64,000 nt of DNA from contig NZ_SDLI01000001.1 in NCBI RefSeq assembly GCF_004123195.1, forward strand, positions 124,001 to 188,000, given 5' to 3'. The translations under genes and the position numbers were made by a program. Source of the DNA: Ammoniphilus sp. CFH 90114 (GTDB lineage Bacteria > Bacillota > Bacilli > Aneurinibacillales > RAOX-1). This document shows positions 38,447-47,121 of the stretch, piece after piece. The notes under the pieces are model-generated. The model had not been told where the DNA came from and did not search any database. It saw only the letters and a list, made by a program, of their open reading frames with translations. The first letter of the stretch is position 1. Every line of letters begins with the position of its first letter.

Positions 38447-38476
38447 TTGACCTGATCAACTGGGCTTTGTTAAAAT
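38447..38476 (+). promoter_or_regulatory. Probable sigmaA promoter of zur
   Basis: TTGACC at 38447-38452 and TAAAAT at 38471-38476 with 18-base spacing, between the terminator and the zur start. I could not confirm a Zur box. Confidence 0.6.
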
Positions 38477-38507
38477 GAAAGTTAAGCAATCGGAAGGGGT
38501 TATGGGA

Positions 38508-38924
38508 ATGAATGTGGACCAGGCATTGGAAATCCTTAAAAAAGAAGGGTATAAATATACAGGTAAACGAGAAGAAATGATCCGCATCTTTGCGAATCAA
38601 AAGAGATATATGTCAGCTAAAGAGCTGTTAGATCTTATGAAGGATGAGTATCCTAATCTAAGCTTTGATACGATCTATCGCAACTTATCTCTTTTCTCAG
38701 ATCTTAATATTTTAGAAGAAACCGAATTGAGCGGAGAGCGTAAATATAGATTTCAGTGCAGTGACGATCATCATCACCATCATCTTATCTGCTTAGGATG
38801 CGGGAAAACAAAACACCTCAGAGCTTGTCCGTTGGATGGGATGCTCGGAGCTCCCGAAGACTTTACCATTACTGGCCATAAGTTCGAAATCTACGGATAT
38901 TGCAGCAGTTGTGAGGCACAATAG
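38508..38924 (+). CDS. zur: Zinc uptake regulator Zur (Fur family)
   Basis: Zur represses zinc uptake genes when zinc is plentiful. The 138-residue protein from ATG 38508 (GGAAGGGG eight bases before; ATG 38502 is possible) reads MNVDQALEILKKEGYKYTGKREEM, then LSFDTIYRNLSLF (winged helix), a regulatory site SDDHHHHHLICLGCGK, and a C-terminal YGYCSSC. The two CxxC pairs hold structural zinc. It matches B. subtilis Zur more closely than Fur or PerR by the HHHHH and TELSGE segments. Confidence 0.88.
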   Translation: MNVDQALEILKKEGYKYTGKREEMIRIFANQKRYMSAKELLDLMKDEYPNLSFDTIYRNLSLFSDLNILEETELSGERKYRFQCSDDHHHHHLICLGCGKTKHLRACPLDGMLGAPEDFTITGHKFEIYGYCSSCEAQ

Positions 38925-38940
38925 AACTACCTATCATCTG

Positions 38941-38963
38941 TCCAGGCTTCGCCTGGATTTTTT
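38941..38963 (+). terminator. Terminator after zur
   Basis: TCCAGGC and GCCTGGA around TTC, followed by six T residues. Confidence 0.9.
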
Positions 38964-39086
38964 CTGCAAATGAATTATATACCATTTAATTGTTTAAAAG
39001 GTTATAATGAAATTTAGTATTTCTTCATGATAGAAAAGGGATAAATACATTTCCATGAAGATGATGTTCTTGGAAGGAGAAGGAGC

Positions 39087-39656
39087 ATGTCGGAGCAGCA
39101 TATATTGGAGGCTTCTAGAAAATTATTTGCCATGTATGGATATGATTACGTATCGGTCAGAAAAATTGCTTCAGAAGCAGATGTTAATATTGGATCAATC
39201 TCCTATTATTTCCATAATAAAATTGGAATCCTACAGAAAATTGTAGAAGATTTTTACTTGGGACTAGGAGAGATGATTCACCCTATTTTAGATGGACCGA
39301 TTACAGACAGAAGTGGCGCTATCAAGGCTCTGACCGGGAGAGCCTTGGAATATATGTACAATCATTTTGATTCCTCTAGAGTGGTGTTGAGGGAGATTAC
39401 CTTAGAAACGGAACGGTTTGAAGAAGTCATAAAGCCTAATTATATGGCTCTTAACAATAAGCTCATCACCTTTTTTGAACGAGTTGGAACGGAGGAACCT
39501 CGCAGAGCCCTTATTAAGTTTATGGCTTTGACTCGCTATCCATTCTCTAACGCCAATAGTGTGGAGCTTTATTATCAGCGGCCGTTTGGTCCTGACTTGT
39601 TTGATGAATACATTGAAACCGTCCTGTCATCTTTATCAAGCGAACTGTCGGCTTAA
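39087..39656 (+). CDS. TetR-family regulator, RefZ-like
   Basis: A 189-residue TetR-type DNA-binding protein with an N-terminal helix-turn-helix (RKIASEADVNIGSISYYFHNK) and a longer helical C-terminal domain. Segments VVLREITLETERFEEVIKPNY and YYQRPFGPDLFDEYIETV resemble RefZ (YttP), which in B. subtilis binds sites near the origin and tunes FtsZ and chromosome capture during sporulation. The assignment is by memory of family resemblance; an ordinary TetR repressor is the alternative. GAAGGAG lies before the ATG. Confidence 0.75.
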   Translation: MSEQHILEASRKLFAMYGYDYVSVRKIASEADVNIGSISYYFHNKIGILQKIVEDFYLGLGEMIHPILDGPITDRSGAIKALTGRALEYMYNHFDSSRVVLREITLETERFEEVIKPNYMALNNKLITFFERVGTEEPRRALIKFMALTRYPFSNANSVELYYQRPFGPDLFDEYIETVLSSLSSELSA

Positions 39657-39672
39657 AGCCAACAGTTTTTTT
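39645..39672 (+). terminator. Terminator after the RefZ-like gene
   Basis: CTGTCGGC and GCCAACAG pair with one mismatch, followed by seven T residues. The stem starts within the last codons. Confidence 0.75.
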
Positions 39673-39710
39673 GTCCTAAGTATGTGAACTTTAAACGGTT
39701 TTCTCAATCT

Positions 39711-39739
39711 TTGCTGCGGTTGTTTGAATATGGTATAGT
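39711..39739 (+). promoter_or_regulatory. SigmaA promoter of the yqeG-yqeM operon
   Basis: TTGCTG at 39711-39716 and TATAGT at 39734-39739 are 17 bases apart, about 50 bases ahead of yqeG. Confidence 0.65.
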
Positions 39740-39788
39740 AAACTCCGAAAAAATAAGAAAATAAGAACTTGATGGCGAGGTGTCTGCC

Positions 39789-40307
39789 ATGTTACTGAAG
39801 AAGCTGCTTCCTGATTTACATGTCTACTCCATATACGATATAGATCTTCAAGCGTTAAAGAAGCGTGGGATTAAAGGGATTGTCACGGATCTTGACAATA
39901 CACTTATTGAGTGGGATCGACCGAATGCAACTCCGAAGTTGATGGAATGGTTAAACCATTTGAAGGAGGAGGGCTTTCAGGTCATTGTTGTATCCAACAA
40001 TAATCGCATTCGAGTATCCGCTTTTGCGGATCCTCTGGGAATTCCGTATATTCATGCTGCAAAAAAACCAACTCGAACTCCATTTCAGGATGCCATGAGA
40101 AGGTTAGATCTTTCGCCTGAAGAGATTGTCGTGATTGGCGATCAGATGTTTACCGATGTATTGGGAGGTAATCGGTTAGGACTGTATACCATCTTAGTGG
40201 TACCAGTCGCCCAAACGGATGGCTTTTTTACCCGATTTAACCGACAATTGGAACGAATTGCTCTTTCTTGGATGAGGAAAAAAGGGCTGATAACTTGGGA
40301 GGATTAA
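39789..40307 (+). CDS. YqeG family HAD phosphatase
   Basis: A 172-residue HAD-superfamily phosphatase with the nucleophile motif GIVTDLDNTLIEWD, motif II VVSNNNRIR, a lysine in AAKKPTRTPF and motif IV VIGDQMFTDVLGGNRLG. It is related to the Gep4/PGP phosphatase group, so phosphatidylglycerophosphate is one candidate substrate. ATG 39789 (GAGGTG seven bases before) is preferred to GTG 39780. It leads a compact operon identical in order to B. subtilis yqeG-yqeM. Confidence 0.92.
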   Translation: MLLKKLLPDLHVYSIYDIDLQALKKRGIKGIVTDLDNTLIEWDRPNATPKLMEWLNHLKEEGFQVIVVSNNNRIRVSAFADPLGIPYIHAAKKPTRTPFQDAMRRLDLSPEEIVVIGDQMFTDVLGGNRLGLYTILVVPVAQTDGFFTRFNRQLERIALSWMRKKGLITWED

Positions 40308-40311
40308 CAAA

Positions 40312-41430
40312 ATGGAATCGATTGTTGATACAAGACATTGTGCTGGCTGCGGAGTAGTCATCCAAGTGGATGATCCTAAGAGACCGGGATATGTTCCAAC
40401 AGGCGCATTAGCGAAAGAAAAAATTATATGTCAGCGCTGTTTTCGAATCAAGCACTATAATGAAGTAGCTCAAGTCTCGATGGATGATGATGACTTTGTG
40501 CGCATCTTAAACCAAATCGGGAATACCAAGGCACTCGTCGTTAAAGTGGTTGATATTTTTGATTTTAATGGAAGCTGGCTAAAAGGGCTTCATCGGTTTG
40601 TGGGAAAAAACCCGATACTATTAGTAGGGAATAAACTTGACTTATTGCCTAAAGCAATTAATGCAAATCGTCTGGTCAATTGGATGAAATATGAGGCTAA
40701 ACAATTAGGGTTAAAACCTGTGGATGTGGTCCTTTGCAGTGCCCAAAAAGGAACGGGGATCGACCGATTAGTGGAAGCGATGTCTACATACCGAAAACGT
40801 CAAGATGTGTTCGTTGTAGGAGCTACCAATGTGGGAAAGTCTAGCTTAATCAACCGTCTTCTTAAGGAGTATGGTGGGGGTGAAGATGAACTGACCACCT
40901 CAAGGTTCCCTGGTACTACTCTTGATATGATTGAAATTCCCATCGATGATCAAACCTCCTTATTTGATACTCCGGGAATAATCAATCGTGATCAGATTGT
41001 ACATATGGTAGATCCAGAGGACTTAAAGCTGATCTCACCTGATAAGGCGATAAATCCTAAGGTGTATCAATTAAACGATAAGCAAACTTTGTTTTTCGGA
41101 GGAATGGCGCGTATCGACTTTGTACGGGGAGAAAAGCAATCATTCGTTGTCTATGCCTCCAATAGAATCTCGATTCATCGTACCAAATTAGAAAAGGCTG
41201 ATGAGCTCTACCAGACGCATTTAGGGACTGACATTCTTTCACCTCCAACAGGTGAAAAAGCCAAAAACTTGCCTCCCTTGCGGAGGGTATCCTTTAAGAT
41301 TCCTCCAGGGGAAAAGAAAGATATCGTGATCTCTGGACTCGGTTGGATCACTCCTGGACAAACAGGTGCCTGGGTTGATGTGCACGTACCTGTTGGGGTC
41401 TCTGTTGTGTTGCGAAATTCTCTCATATAG
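40312..41430 (+). CDS. yqeH: Ribosome biogenesis GTPase YqeH
   Basis: YqeH is a circularly permuted GTPase needed for 30S subunit assembly. The 372-residue protein has an N-terminal zinc finger (CAGCG at the start, CQRCF later). The permuted GTPase motifs follow: G4 VGNKLD before G5 CSAQKG, then G1 GATNVGKSS and G3 DTPG. A C-terminal treble-clef-like RNA-binding region covers about residues 220-372. It starts four bases after yqeG, with GGGAGG before it. Confidence 0.95.
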   Translation: MESIVDTRHCAGCGVVIQVDDPKRPGYVPTGALAKEKIICQRCFRIKHYNEVAQVSMDDDDFVRILNQIGNTKALVVKVVDIFDFNGSWLKGLHRFVGKNPILLVGNKLDLLPKAINANRLVNWMKYEAKQLGLKPVDVVLCSAQKGTGIDRLVEAMSTYRKRQDVFVVGATNVGKSSLINRLLKEYGGGEDELTTSRFPGTTLDMIEIPIDDQTSLFDTPGIINRDQIVHMVDPEDLKLISPDKAINPKVYQLNDKQTLFFGGMARIDFVRGEKQSFVVYASNRISIHRTKLEKADELYQTHLGTDILSPPTGEKAKNLPPLRRVSFKIPPGEKKDIVISGLGWITPGQTGAWVDVHVPVGVSVVLRNSLI

Positions 41431-41454
41431 GATCAAGGGGAGAGGGGGATAACC

Positions 41455-42303
41455 ATGAATAATCAAACCGTTATGACAGGGCTGTTTGGTAATCCAGTTA
41501 GCCAATCTATGTCACCGGATATGCATAATGCAGCCTTTAAATACTTAGAGCTTAATTATGCTTATGCTGCTTTTGCTATTTCCAAGGAGAACTTGCCCGA
41601 AGCTGTTAGAGGAATAAGGGCGTTAGGGTTTAGAGGAATCAATGTCACCATTCCGCATAAGGTTGAGGTAATGAAATACTTGGATGAAATTGACGATGAG
41701 GCAAGGGAAATCGGCGCTGTAAATACCATTGTGAATCAAGACGGAAGGTTGATTGGGTATAATACAGATGGACAAGGTTTTGTGTTGTCCTTACTTGAGG
41801 AAACCGGTGTTCAATTGAAAGGGAAACGCGTTCTTATGATTGGGGCTGGTGGTGCTGCCCGAGCTGTTGCTGTCTCTTTGGCTAGGCATGGGGTCCAGCA
41901 AATCGTCGTAGCTAATCGCAGTCAAGAAAAGGCCGAAGAGCTGGCTGCTCATCTGAAAAAACATACCGATGCTTCAGCCATCCAGTTGAATGATTTAAAT
42001 GCCCAACAATTTGCTGAAACAGATCTGTTAATTAACACGACTTCTATCGGAATGTATCCAGAAGTGGATGTCCTACCAATTCCTGGAGAGTATCTCCATA
42101 AAGGTTTGTTAGTAAGTGATCTGATCTATAATCCTTTAGAAACCAAGCTGCTTAAGGAAGCCAAAATGATAGGTGCAAAGACTCATAATGGAATGGGAAT
42201 GTTCATCCAACAGGGGGCATTGGCTTTTGCGTTATGGACCCAATGCGATGCTCCAATAGATGTGATGAAAGAAACCGTCCTGAAAAAGCTTAAGAGCAAG
42301 TAA
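41455..42303 (+). CDS. aroE: Shikimate dehydrogenase
   Basis: AroE reduces 3-dehydroshikimate to shikimate with NADPH in aromatic amino acid synthesis. The 282-residue protein has the substrate-site NPVSQSMSPDMHNAAF, VTIPHK with the catalytic lysine, GAVNTIV, and the NADP loop IGAGGAARAVAVSLA followed by NRSQEKA. It sits between yqeH and yhbY as in B. subtilis (there named aroD). Ribosome site GAGAGGGGG. Confidence 0.96.
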   Translation: MNNQTVMTGLFGNPVSQSMSPDMHNAAFKYLELNYAYAAFAISKENLPEAVRGIRALGFRGINVTIPHKVEVMKYLDEIDDEAREIGAVNTIVNQDGRLIGYNTDGQGFVLSLLEETGVQLKGKRVLMIGAGGAARAVAVSLARHGVQQIVVANRSQEKAEELAAHLKKHTDASAIQLNDLNAQQFAETDLLINTTSIGMYPEVDVLPIPGEYLHKGLLVSDLIYNPLETKLLKEAKMIGAKTHNGMGMFIQQGALAFALWTQCDAPIDVMKETVLKKLKSK

Positions 42304-42332
42304 AAGAATATAAGGTAAAAGGAGTGAAAGGG

Positions 42333-42626
42333 ATGCTAACCGGAAAGCAGAAGCGTTTTTTGCGTGCAGAAGCTCACCACTTAACCCCAATTTTTCAAGT
42401 GGGAAAAGGTGGAGTAAATGAGAACTTAATTAAACAAATTGAAGAAGCCTTAGAGGTGCGTGAATTAATTAAGGTATCTATTTTAGATACTTGCGGTGAA
42501 GATAAGAACGAAGTGGCCGAAAGGTTATCTGAGGGAGCAAATGCTGAACTTGTGCAATTGATTGGCCGAACTGTCGTATTGTACAAAGAATCTCGTGAAC
42601 ATAAATCGATCGTGCTTCCCACTTAA
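42333..42626 (+). CDS. yhbY: Ribosome assembly RNA-binding protein YhbY (CRM domain)
   Basis: A 97-residue CRM-domain protein that associates with pre-50S subunits. It has GKQKRFLRAEAHHLTPIFQVGKGG (family start, split by the domain), VRELIKVSILDTCGED, and the C-terminal VVLYKES. ATG 42333 with GGAGTG upstream is preferred; GTG 42324 is part of the ribosome site. Confidence 0.94.
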   Translation: MLTGKQKRFLRAEAHHLTPIFQVGKGGVNENLIKQIEEALEVRELIKVSILDTCGEDKNEVAERLSEGANAELVQLIGRTVVLYKESREHKSIVLPT

Positions 42627-42632
42627 GAGCTT

Positions 42633-43208
42633 ATGAAGATTGGAATCATGGGGGGAACGTTTGACCCTATTCATGTCGTCCATATGATGGTGGCAGATCA
42701 AGTTTGTCAACAGCTTAAACTTGACCAGGTTTGGTTTATGCCGGCTCATATTCCTCCTCATAAGGAAGGAAGTACCGTCTCAGATTCACTCCATCGAGTA
42801 AAGATGGTCGAATTGGCTATAGAGAAAATTCCTTATTTTGAGCTGAGCTCATTTGAATTGGAACGTCCAGGTCCCTCTTACACGATAGATACGGTACTTC
42901 TCCTTAGGAAGGAGTTTCCAGAGTGTGAGTTCTTCTTTATTATTGGAGGAGATATGATCGATTACTTGCCGAACTGGCATCGAATTGATGAATTGGTGCA
43001 TCTTGTTCAGTTTGTAGGAGTTCATCGCCCTGGGTACCTGCCTAATAATGAGTTCTCTGAACACCACGTTATCATCGTCAGTATGCCGCAGATGGAGTTA
43101 TCATCAACGTATATCCGCAATCATAGACGAATCGGAGGCTCGATTCGCTTTATGGTGACAGAAGAGGTTGAAAGATATATTGAGGAGAATCGGTTGTATG
43201 AATCCTGA
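42633..43208 (+). CDS. nadD: Nicotinate-nucleotide adenylyltransferase
   Basis: NadD makes nicotinate adenine dinucleotide from NaMN and ATP in NAD synthesis. The 191-residue protein has MGGTFDPIHVVH (nucleotidyltransferase GxFxPxHxxH), FIIGGDM and the C-terminal ELSSTYIRN (ISSTxIR type). It starts six bases after yhbY with only a weak AAGAGC ribosome site, which points to translational coupling. The end overlaps yqeK by 11 bases. Confidence 0.96.
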   Translation: MKIGIMGGTFDPIHVVHMMVADQVCQQLKLDQVWFMPAHIPPHKEGSTVSDSLHRVKMVELAIEKIPYFELSSFELERPGPSYTIDTVLLLRKEFPECEFFFIIGGDMIDYLPNWHRIDELVHLVQFVGVHRPGYLPNNEFSEHHVIIVSMPQMELSSTYIRNHRRIGGSIRFMVTEEVERYIEENRLYES

Positions 43209-43785
43209 ATTATTACTTGAACAAGTAAAGACCCAGATGACAGAGCATCGGTTTAATCATACGATAGGGGTTGCCGATACGGCAGTCCTGCTTGCTCAAC
43301 GGTATGGAGCGGATAAGGAACAAGCCTACTTGGCAGGGATTTTACATGATTATTGCAAATACTGGGACAAAGAAAGAATGAAGGAAATCATGGTTGAGCA
43401 GAATGACACGATTCCTGCTGATCTTCTAGAGTTCGATAAAGAATTGTGGCATGCACCAGTAGGGGCGTATGTTGTGCAAAGAGACCTTAAAATCCAGGAT
43501 CCTATGGTCTTAGATGCCATACGATACCATACTTCAGGCCGCCCTGGGATGAGTTTGTTAGAAAAGATATTATGGCTAGCGGATTATATCGAGCCGGGAA
43601 GGCATTTTCCAGGAGTAGACGAAGTACGGGAGTTGGCTGTTCAGGATTTGAATAAAGCCATAGCGAAGGCTATGGGGAATACGATTATCTTTTTGGTTAA
43701 ACAGCGTAAACGTATCTACCCCTTAACACTTGAAACATATAATGATATTGTCTATCAACTGAACCAGGAAGGAAAGGAGTCGTGA
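43198..43785 (+). CDS. yqeK: HD-domain Ap4A hydrolase (YqeK)
   Basis: YqeK-type proteins symmetrically hydrolyse diadenosine tetraphosphate to two ADP. The 195-residue protein has metal ligands H in MTEHRFNHTIGV, HD in AGILHDYCK, and later HAPVGAY, YHTSGRPGMS and WLADYIEPGR. ATG 43198 with GAGGAG 13 bases before is the right start; an upstream TTG would intrude far into nadD. It overlaps nadD by 11 bases. Confidence 0.94.
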   Translation: MNPELLLEQVKTQMTEHRFNHTIGVADTAVLLAQRYGADKEQAYLAGILHDYCKYWDKERMKEIMVEQNDTIPADLLEFDKELWHAPVGAYVVQRDLKIQDPMVLDAIRYHTSGRPGMSLLEKILWLADYIEPGRHFPGVDEVRELAVQDLNKAIAKAMGNTIIFLVKQRKRIYPLTLETYNDIVYQLNQEGKES

Positions 43786-43788
43786 GAC

Positions 43789-44130
43789 ATGACGGTACTT
43801 GAAATTGCGAAGAAATCTGCCGAGATTGTAGAAGATAAAAAGGCAGGTAATGTACTGATCTTAGATATTCAAGGACTTTCTGTAATTGCGGATTATTTTG
43901 TTATCTGTCACGGGAATTCTTCCACCCAAGTCCAAGCTCTTACTTCTGAATTGAAAAAGAGAATGAATGAGCTAGGTATCGAAATTAAAGGAGTGGAGGG
44001 GTACGATGATGCCAGATGGGTCCTCGTGGACTTAGGGGATGTAGTCGTCCACATTTTCCATAAAGATGAGCGTGAATATTATAATATAGAACGAATTTGG
44101 GGAGATGCAGGTATTGTCGGTGTTCACTAG
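43789..44130 (+). CDS. rsfS: Ribosomal silencing factor RsfS
   Basis: RsfS binds L14 on free 50S subunits and blocks joining under starvation. The 113-residue protein contains KAGNVLILDIQGLSVIADYFVI and the signature WVLVDLGDVVVHIFH. It starts three bases after yqeK stop (GGAAAGGAG upstream). Adjacent to rel-independent nutrient genes, it follows the standard yqeG-M order. Confidence 0.96.
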   Translation: MTVLEIAKKSAEIVEDKKAGNVLILDIQGLSVIADYFVICHGNSSTQVQALTSELKKRMNELGIEIKGVEGYDDARWVLVDLGDVVVHIFHKDEREYYNIERIWGDAGIVGVH

Positions 44131-44860
44131 CTATCAACATTTAGCTCAAGTCTATGATCAATTAATGACAGAAGTTCCGTATGAGTTATGGATTCAGTAC
44201 GCGGAAAAGATGTGGAAGGAAACATCGCCGAAGAAGATCATCGATTTAGCTTGTGGTACAGGCTCAATTTCTATTCCCTTTGCTGAATTGGGATATGAGG
44301 TTACCGGGGTAGACTTATCTGAAGAAATGCTGGCTGTGACCTATAATAAAGCGAAGGAAAAAGGCGTACCGATTCAACTGCTCCACCAGGATATGAGTGA
44401 ACTAGAGATTCCTATGACAGTGGATGCTGTAGTATGCTTTTGTGATTCCCTAAACTATCTGACGGAGCCGGGTGCTGTTCTAGAAACCTTCCAGAGAGTG
44501 CATCATGCCCTTAAGCCGGGCGGTCTATTTTTGTTCGATGTTCATTCTCTCTATAAAATTAATCATGTGTTTGGTGATCATACCTTCACGCTAACGGAAG
44601 AGGATATTGCTTACATATGGCAGTGCTATTTAGAAGAGGGATCTTTGGTTACACATGAGTTAACGATTTTTGTGCGAGAGGGCCCATTGTATAAGCGGTT
44701 TGAGGAAGTCCATGTTCAAAAGGGATATAGTCATGAGGAAATTGTAAAGTGTCTTAAGACAGCTGGATTTGACTTGCTAAGTTGTACAGCTGACTTTACA
44801 GATGAAGCACCGGAAGAACAAAGTGAAAGAATCTTTTATGCTGCAGTAAAAACAAAATAA
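44105..44860 (+). CDS. SAM-dependent methyltransferase (YqeM-like)
   Basis: A 251-residue class I methyltransferase with the SAM loop IIDLACGTGSISIPFAELG, VDLSEEML and HQDMSELEI. The substrate is unknown. The frame opens at ATG 44105, whose GGGGAG abuts it; the GTG at 44120 gives the usual family N-terminus (VFTSYQHLAQVYDQLM) and may be the true start. It overlaps rsfS and ends the operon at a terminator. Confidence 0.9.
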   Translation: MQVLSVFTSYQHLAQVYDQLMTEVPYELWIQYAEKMWKETSPKKIIDLACGTGSISIPFAELGYEVTGVDLSEEMLAVTYNKAKEKGVPIQLLHQDMSELEIPMTVDAVVCFCDSLNYLTEPGAVLETFQRVHHALKPGGLFLFDVHSLYKINHVFGDHTFTLTEEDIAYIWQCYLEEGSLVTHELTIFVREGPLYKRFEEVHVQKGYSHEEIVKCLKTAGFDLLSCTADFTDEAPEEQSERIFYAAVKTK

Positions 44861-44861
44861 G

Positions 44862-44890
44862 AGGGCTGACCTTAAGGTCCAGCCTCTTTT
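44862..44890. terminator. Bidirectional terminator between yqeM and yyaC
   Basis: AGAGGGCTGACCTTAAGG and the facing GTCCAGCCTCT pair with small mismatches, and TTTT follows on the plus side. Confidence 0.75.
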
Positions 44891-45422
44891 AGTTTTTTAA
44901 GGCATATAGAATGGAATCAGATATTACTTGGGCCATCTGCATGACAGTATGAAGACGTGTGTTTTGCAGGACGATAGAATCGAGGAAACCACTGGCATTA
45001 ACAATTCCCTTGATGTGAAAATCACCGACAGAAGGCAGGACCTTCTTTACACCAAGCCCAGGTCGCAAGGGTCCATCAACCACTTGAACATCACCCACAT
45101 GCTGGGATAAACCGAGACAAGCATCAACAGCAATAACGAGCGGATTAGGTTGCAGGGCAAGCTTATGAACGGCCTCCTTTAGATTAAGGGCATGTACGGG
45201 TTTTTCAAGGGTTCCCCATACTTCAGGATAGATGAGATTTTGTTTTTCTAATAGCATGCCAACTAAAGGTCCAAGGCAATCTCCGGTGCAACGGTCTGTG
45301 CCGATACAAAGGATAATCAAATTCTCATATTCCGGACTTTTTTCAAGTCGCTCTTTAATCTTTGATCCTAATAAGGGAACTGCTCGTTGATTCTTATGGG
45401 AGAGCTGATATAGCAGGGACAT
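44889..45422 (-). CDS. yyaC: Spore protease YyaC (GPR-related)
   Basis: A 177-residue member of the YyaC/DUF1256 group, related to the germination protease fold. It has ILCIGTDRCTGDCLGPLVG, VIAVDACLG and GIVNASGFLD, the core pattern shared with GPR-like enzymes. Sporulation-linked expression is known for the family; the substrate is not. ATG at 45422 follows GCAGGTGA on the minus strand. In B. subtilis yyaC lies elsewhere, so its place here is a rearrangement. Confidence 0.88.
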   Translation of the reverse strand: MSLLYQLSHKNQRAVPLLGSKIKERLEKSPEYENLIILCIGTDRCTGDCLGPLVGMLLEKQNLIYPEVWGTLEKPVHALNLKEAVHKLALQPNPLVIAVDACLGLSQHVGDVQVVDGPLRPGLGVKKVLPSVGDFHIKGIVNASGFLDSIVLQNTRLHTVMQMAQVISDSILYALKN

Positions 45423-45496
45423 TCGGCAATCACCTGCTATATCCTATTCAAATTAAAATTCTTAAGCGTCCGGGGAGAAGCGGATTTTTCTTTTTG

Positions 45497-45718
45497 TTAG
45501 TCAGCTTCGAATTCTCCGTATACAGCTCCATCCTCATACCCCTTTAAGGTGTTATGATAGGTGATAAGGTTATTTGCTTTTAGAAAAGCATCAAACTCTT
45601 GGTCAGAAATCGTAGCATGCATACCTTCCGATTGGGGAGAAAAAGAAGATTTGCCACCCCGAATATCATCAAAGAACATGGATAGCATAGCGTCATTTTT
45701 TAACTGTAAACGTATCAA
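45497..45718 (-). CDS. Small protein of unknown function (73 residues)
   Basis: A minus-strand frame between comER and yyaC, starting with TTG at 45718 after AAAAAGGAG. The protein contains MLSMFFDDIRGGKSSFSPQSEG, split around a Gly-rich turn, and ends acidic (GEFEAD). There is no signal peptide, membrane segment or cysteine. I do not recognise the family. The ribosome site supports it as a real gene. Confidence 0.55.
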   Translation of the reverse strand: MIRLQLKNDAMLSMFFDDIRGGKSSFSPQSEGMHATISDQEFDAFLKANNLITYHNTLKGYEDGAVYGEFEAD

Positions 45719-45770
45719 GTCCAGTTCAACTCCTTTTTGATATTAGTATTCCAAAAAAGAGGGAATTAAA

Positions 45771-45818
45771 AAAGGCTAATCCCAGAAAGTCTTCTTTGAC
45801 TCTCTGGGATTAGCCTTT
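45771..45818 (-). terminator. Terminator after comER
   Basis: AAAGGCTAATCCCAGA and TCTGGGATTAGCCTTT form a 16-base-pair stem. On the minus strand it directly follows the comER stop and runs into a T-rich stretch. Confidence 0.85.
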
Positions 45819-46644
45819 ATTTGTTTTCGTGATAGAACATATGGGCGACTTCCTCTAGGTCTGTGTGGTACTTGCGATGAGTATTTATAAATACTTGATT
45901 AAATACATCCCCTATATTCTCTAAGGCCTGTAAGCCGGCTCCTGTAACCCCTCCAGGAACAACCACTCTTTGTTGGAGGGTCTCTAAATCAAAGGGTCCT
46001 TTAGAAATTAAGTCAGCTAATCCCACAATCATGTGACTTGCTAAGAATGTTGCCTGCTCACGGCTGATTCCAGTTTCCTCTACTGCAGCGGAAATAAAGC
46101 GCTGTAGCAGATAACTCATAAAGGCAGGGCCACAACTCACAATATCAGAAGAAACTCGTGTGTTGGATTCATCAATCTCCAGGGGAGTACTAATCTTAGA
46201 GAAGAGTTCCCGAAGTAATTGTCGTTCTTCCTCACTGCAGCGGCTTCCAAACATCATGAGTGAAGCTCCTGCTTGAACGGAATTGGTGATGCTAGGGATA
46301 ATTTTCGCTACACTGCAGGGTAACTGCTTTTCTAGGTCCGCGAGCAGAATAGGACTCGTAATGGATATAATCAAGTGATTAGGTTTGACATATGGACCCA
46401 CTTCATCGAATACCTTTTTAAATTCCAGAGGCTTAACGCATAAGAAAATGACTTCAGCTTCCCTTACAACCTGGATGTTATTGCTAGCTACGCAGAGCCC
46501 AGGGTAATTCTCTGCAATTCTTAGAGCTTTTTCCCTTGTGCGATTGCTGCAGATGACTTGATCAGGATGAAGAGCGCCTGTTGACATAAACGATTCAAGC
46601 AGGATACTTCCCATACTCCCTGTTCCGATAAAGCCGACACGCAT
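45817..46644 (-). CDS. comER: ComER, ProC-like late competence/sporulation protein
   Basis: A 275-residue NAD(P)-binding protein of the pyrroline-5-carboxylate reductase family. It begins MRVGFIGTGSMGSILLESF (Rossmann loop) and has VIFLCVKPLEFKKV, IIPSITNSVQAGASLMMFG and the C-terminal VVVPGGVTGAGLQAL in place of the ProC signature. In B. subtilis comER is transcribed opposite to comEA-EC and affects sporulation entry; the same opposite orientation is kept here. A true ProC function is less likely given the altered C-terminal signature. Confidence 0.9.
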   Translation of the reverse strand: MRVGFIGTGSMGSILLESFMSTGALHPDQVICSNRTREKALRIAENYPGLCVASNNIQVVREAEVIFLCVKPLEFKKVFDEVGPYVKPNHLIISITSPILLADLEKQLPCSVAKIIPSITNSVQAGASLMMFGSRCSEEERQLLRELFSKISTPLEIDESNTRVSSDIVSCGPAFMSYLLQRFISAAVEETGISREQATFLASHMIVGLADLISKGPFDLETLQQRVVVPGGVTGAGLQALENIGDVFNQVFINTHRKYHTDLEEVAHMFYHENK

Positions 46645-46767
46645 GATAAATTCCTCCCGTATGTCAATATATACCCTATATCTATGACGAACAGGGTTAT
46701 TCCATACGTTAATTTGCAGAGAGCTTTATGTATAGAGTATTGAATCGTAGGAAGACCTTGCGTTATA

Positions 46768-47022
46768 CTAGTTTTGGCTAACTAGATCTAGGACCATTTG
46801 CTTCGTGACCCTTTTACGAGTTGGGAGATGATGCTTAAGAGCAAATTGATTAATTTCCTCTGTTACCTTATTAATAGCCTCTACTGAGTATTCTTCCCCG
46901 TTTTTTGCCTTTTCGAGAACCTTGCTGATTTCTTGTTCTCTCTTTCTATCTAAGTTCTTATAAGATTCTACAAGGCTTACGGTTTGATTAACCTTCTTCG
47001 AAATTTCATGATGGACACTCAT
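46768..47022 (-). CDS. Small conserved protein (possibly YpbS/DUF2533-like)
   Basis: An 84-residue soluble helical protein with many charged residues (NLDRKREQEISKVLEKAKNG, then EEYSVEAINKVTEEINQFA). The layout recalls YpbS-type proteins of Bacilli, but I give this only as a possibility. ATG at 47022 is preceded on the minus strand by GGGGGTAG, a moderate ribosome site. It is divergent from comEA, with the coding start of comEA 100 bases away. Confidence 0.65.
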   Translation of the reverse strand: MSVHHEISKKVNQTVSLVESYKNLDRKREQEISKVLEKAKNGEEYSVEAINKVTEEINQFALKHHLPTRKRVTKQMVLDLVSQN

Positions 47023-47121
47023 GAATGTCTACCCCCATTCCTCTTTATGCTATTCGATTATAATGAAACCCACCCCATAATACAAGCTAATCCACTTGAT
47101 TTTACTAGTAAGGAGTCTGAT

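Noticed and set aside
45817-46644. Pyrroline-5-carboxylate reductase for proline synthesis
   Set aside because: The C-terminal ProC signature is changed and the gene lies opposite comEA, which fits ComER.
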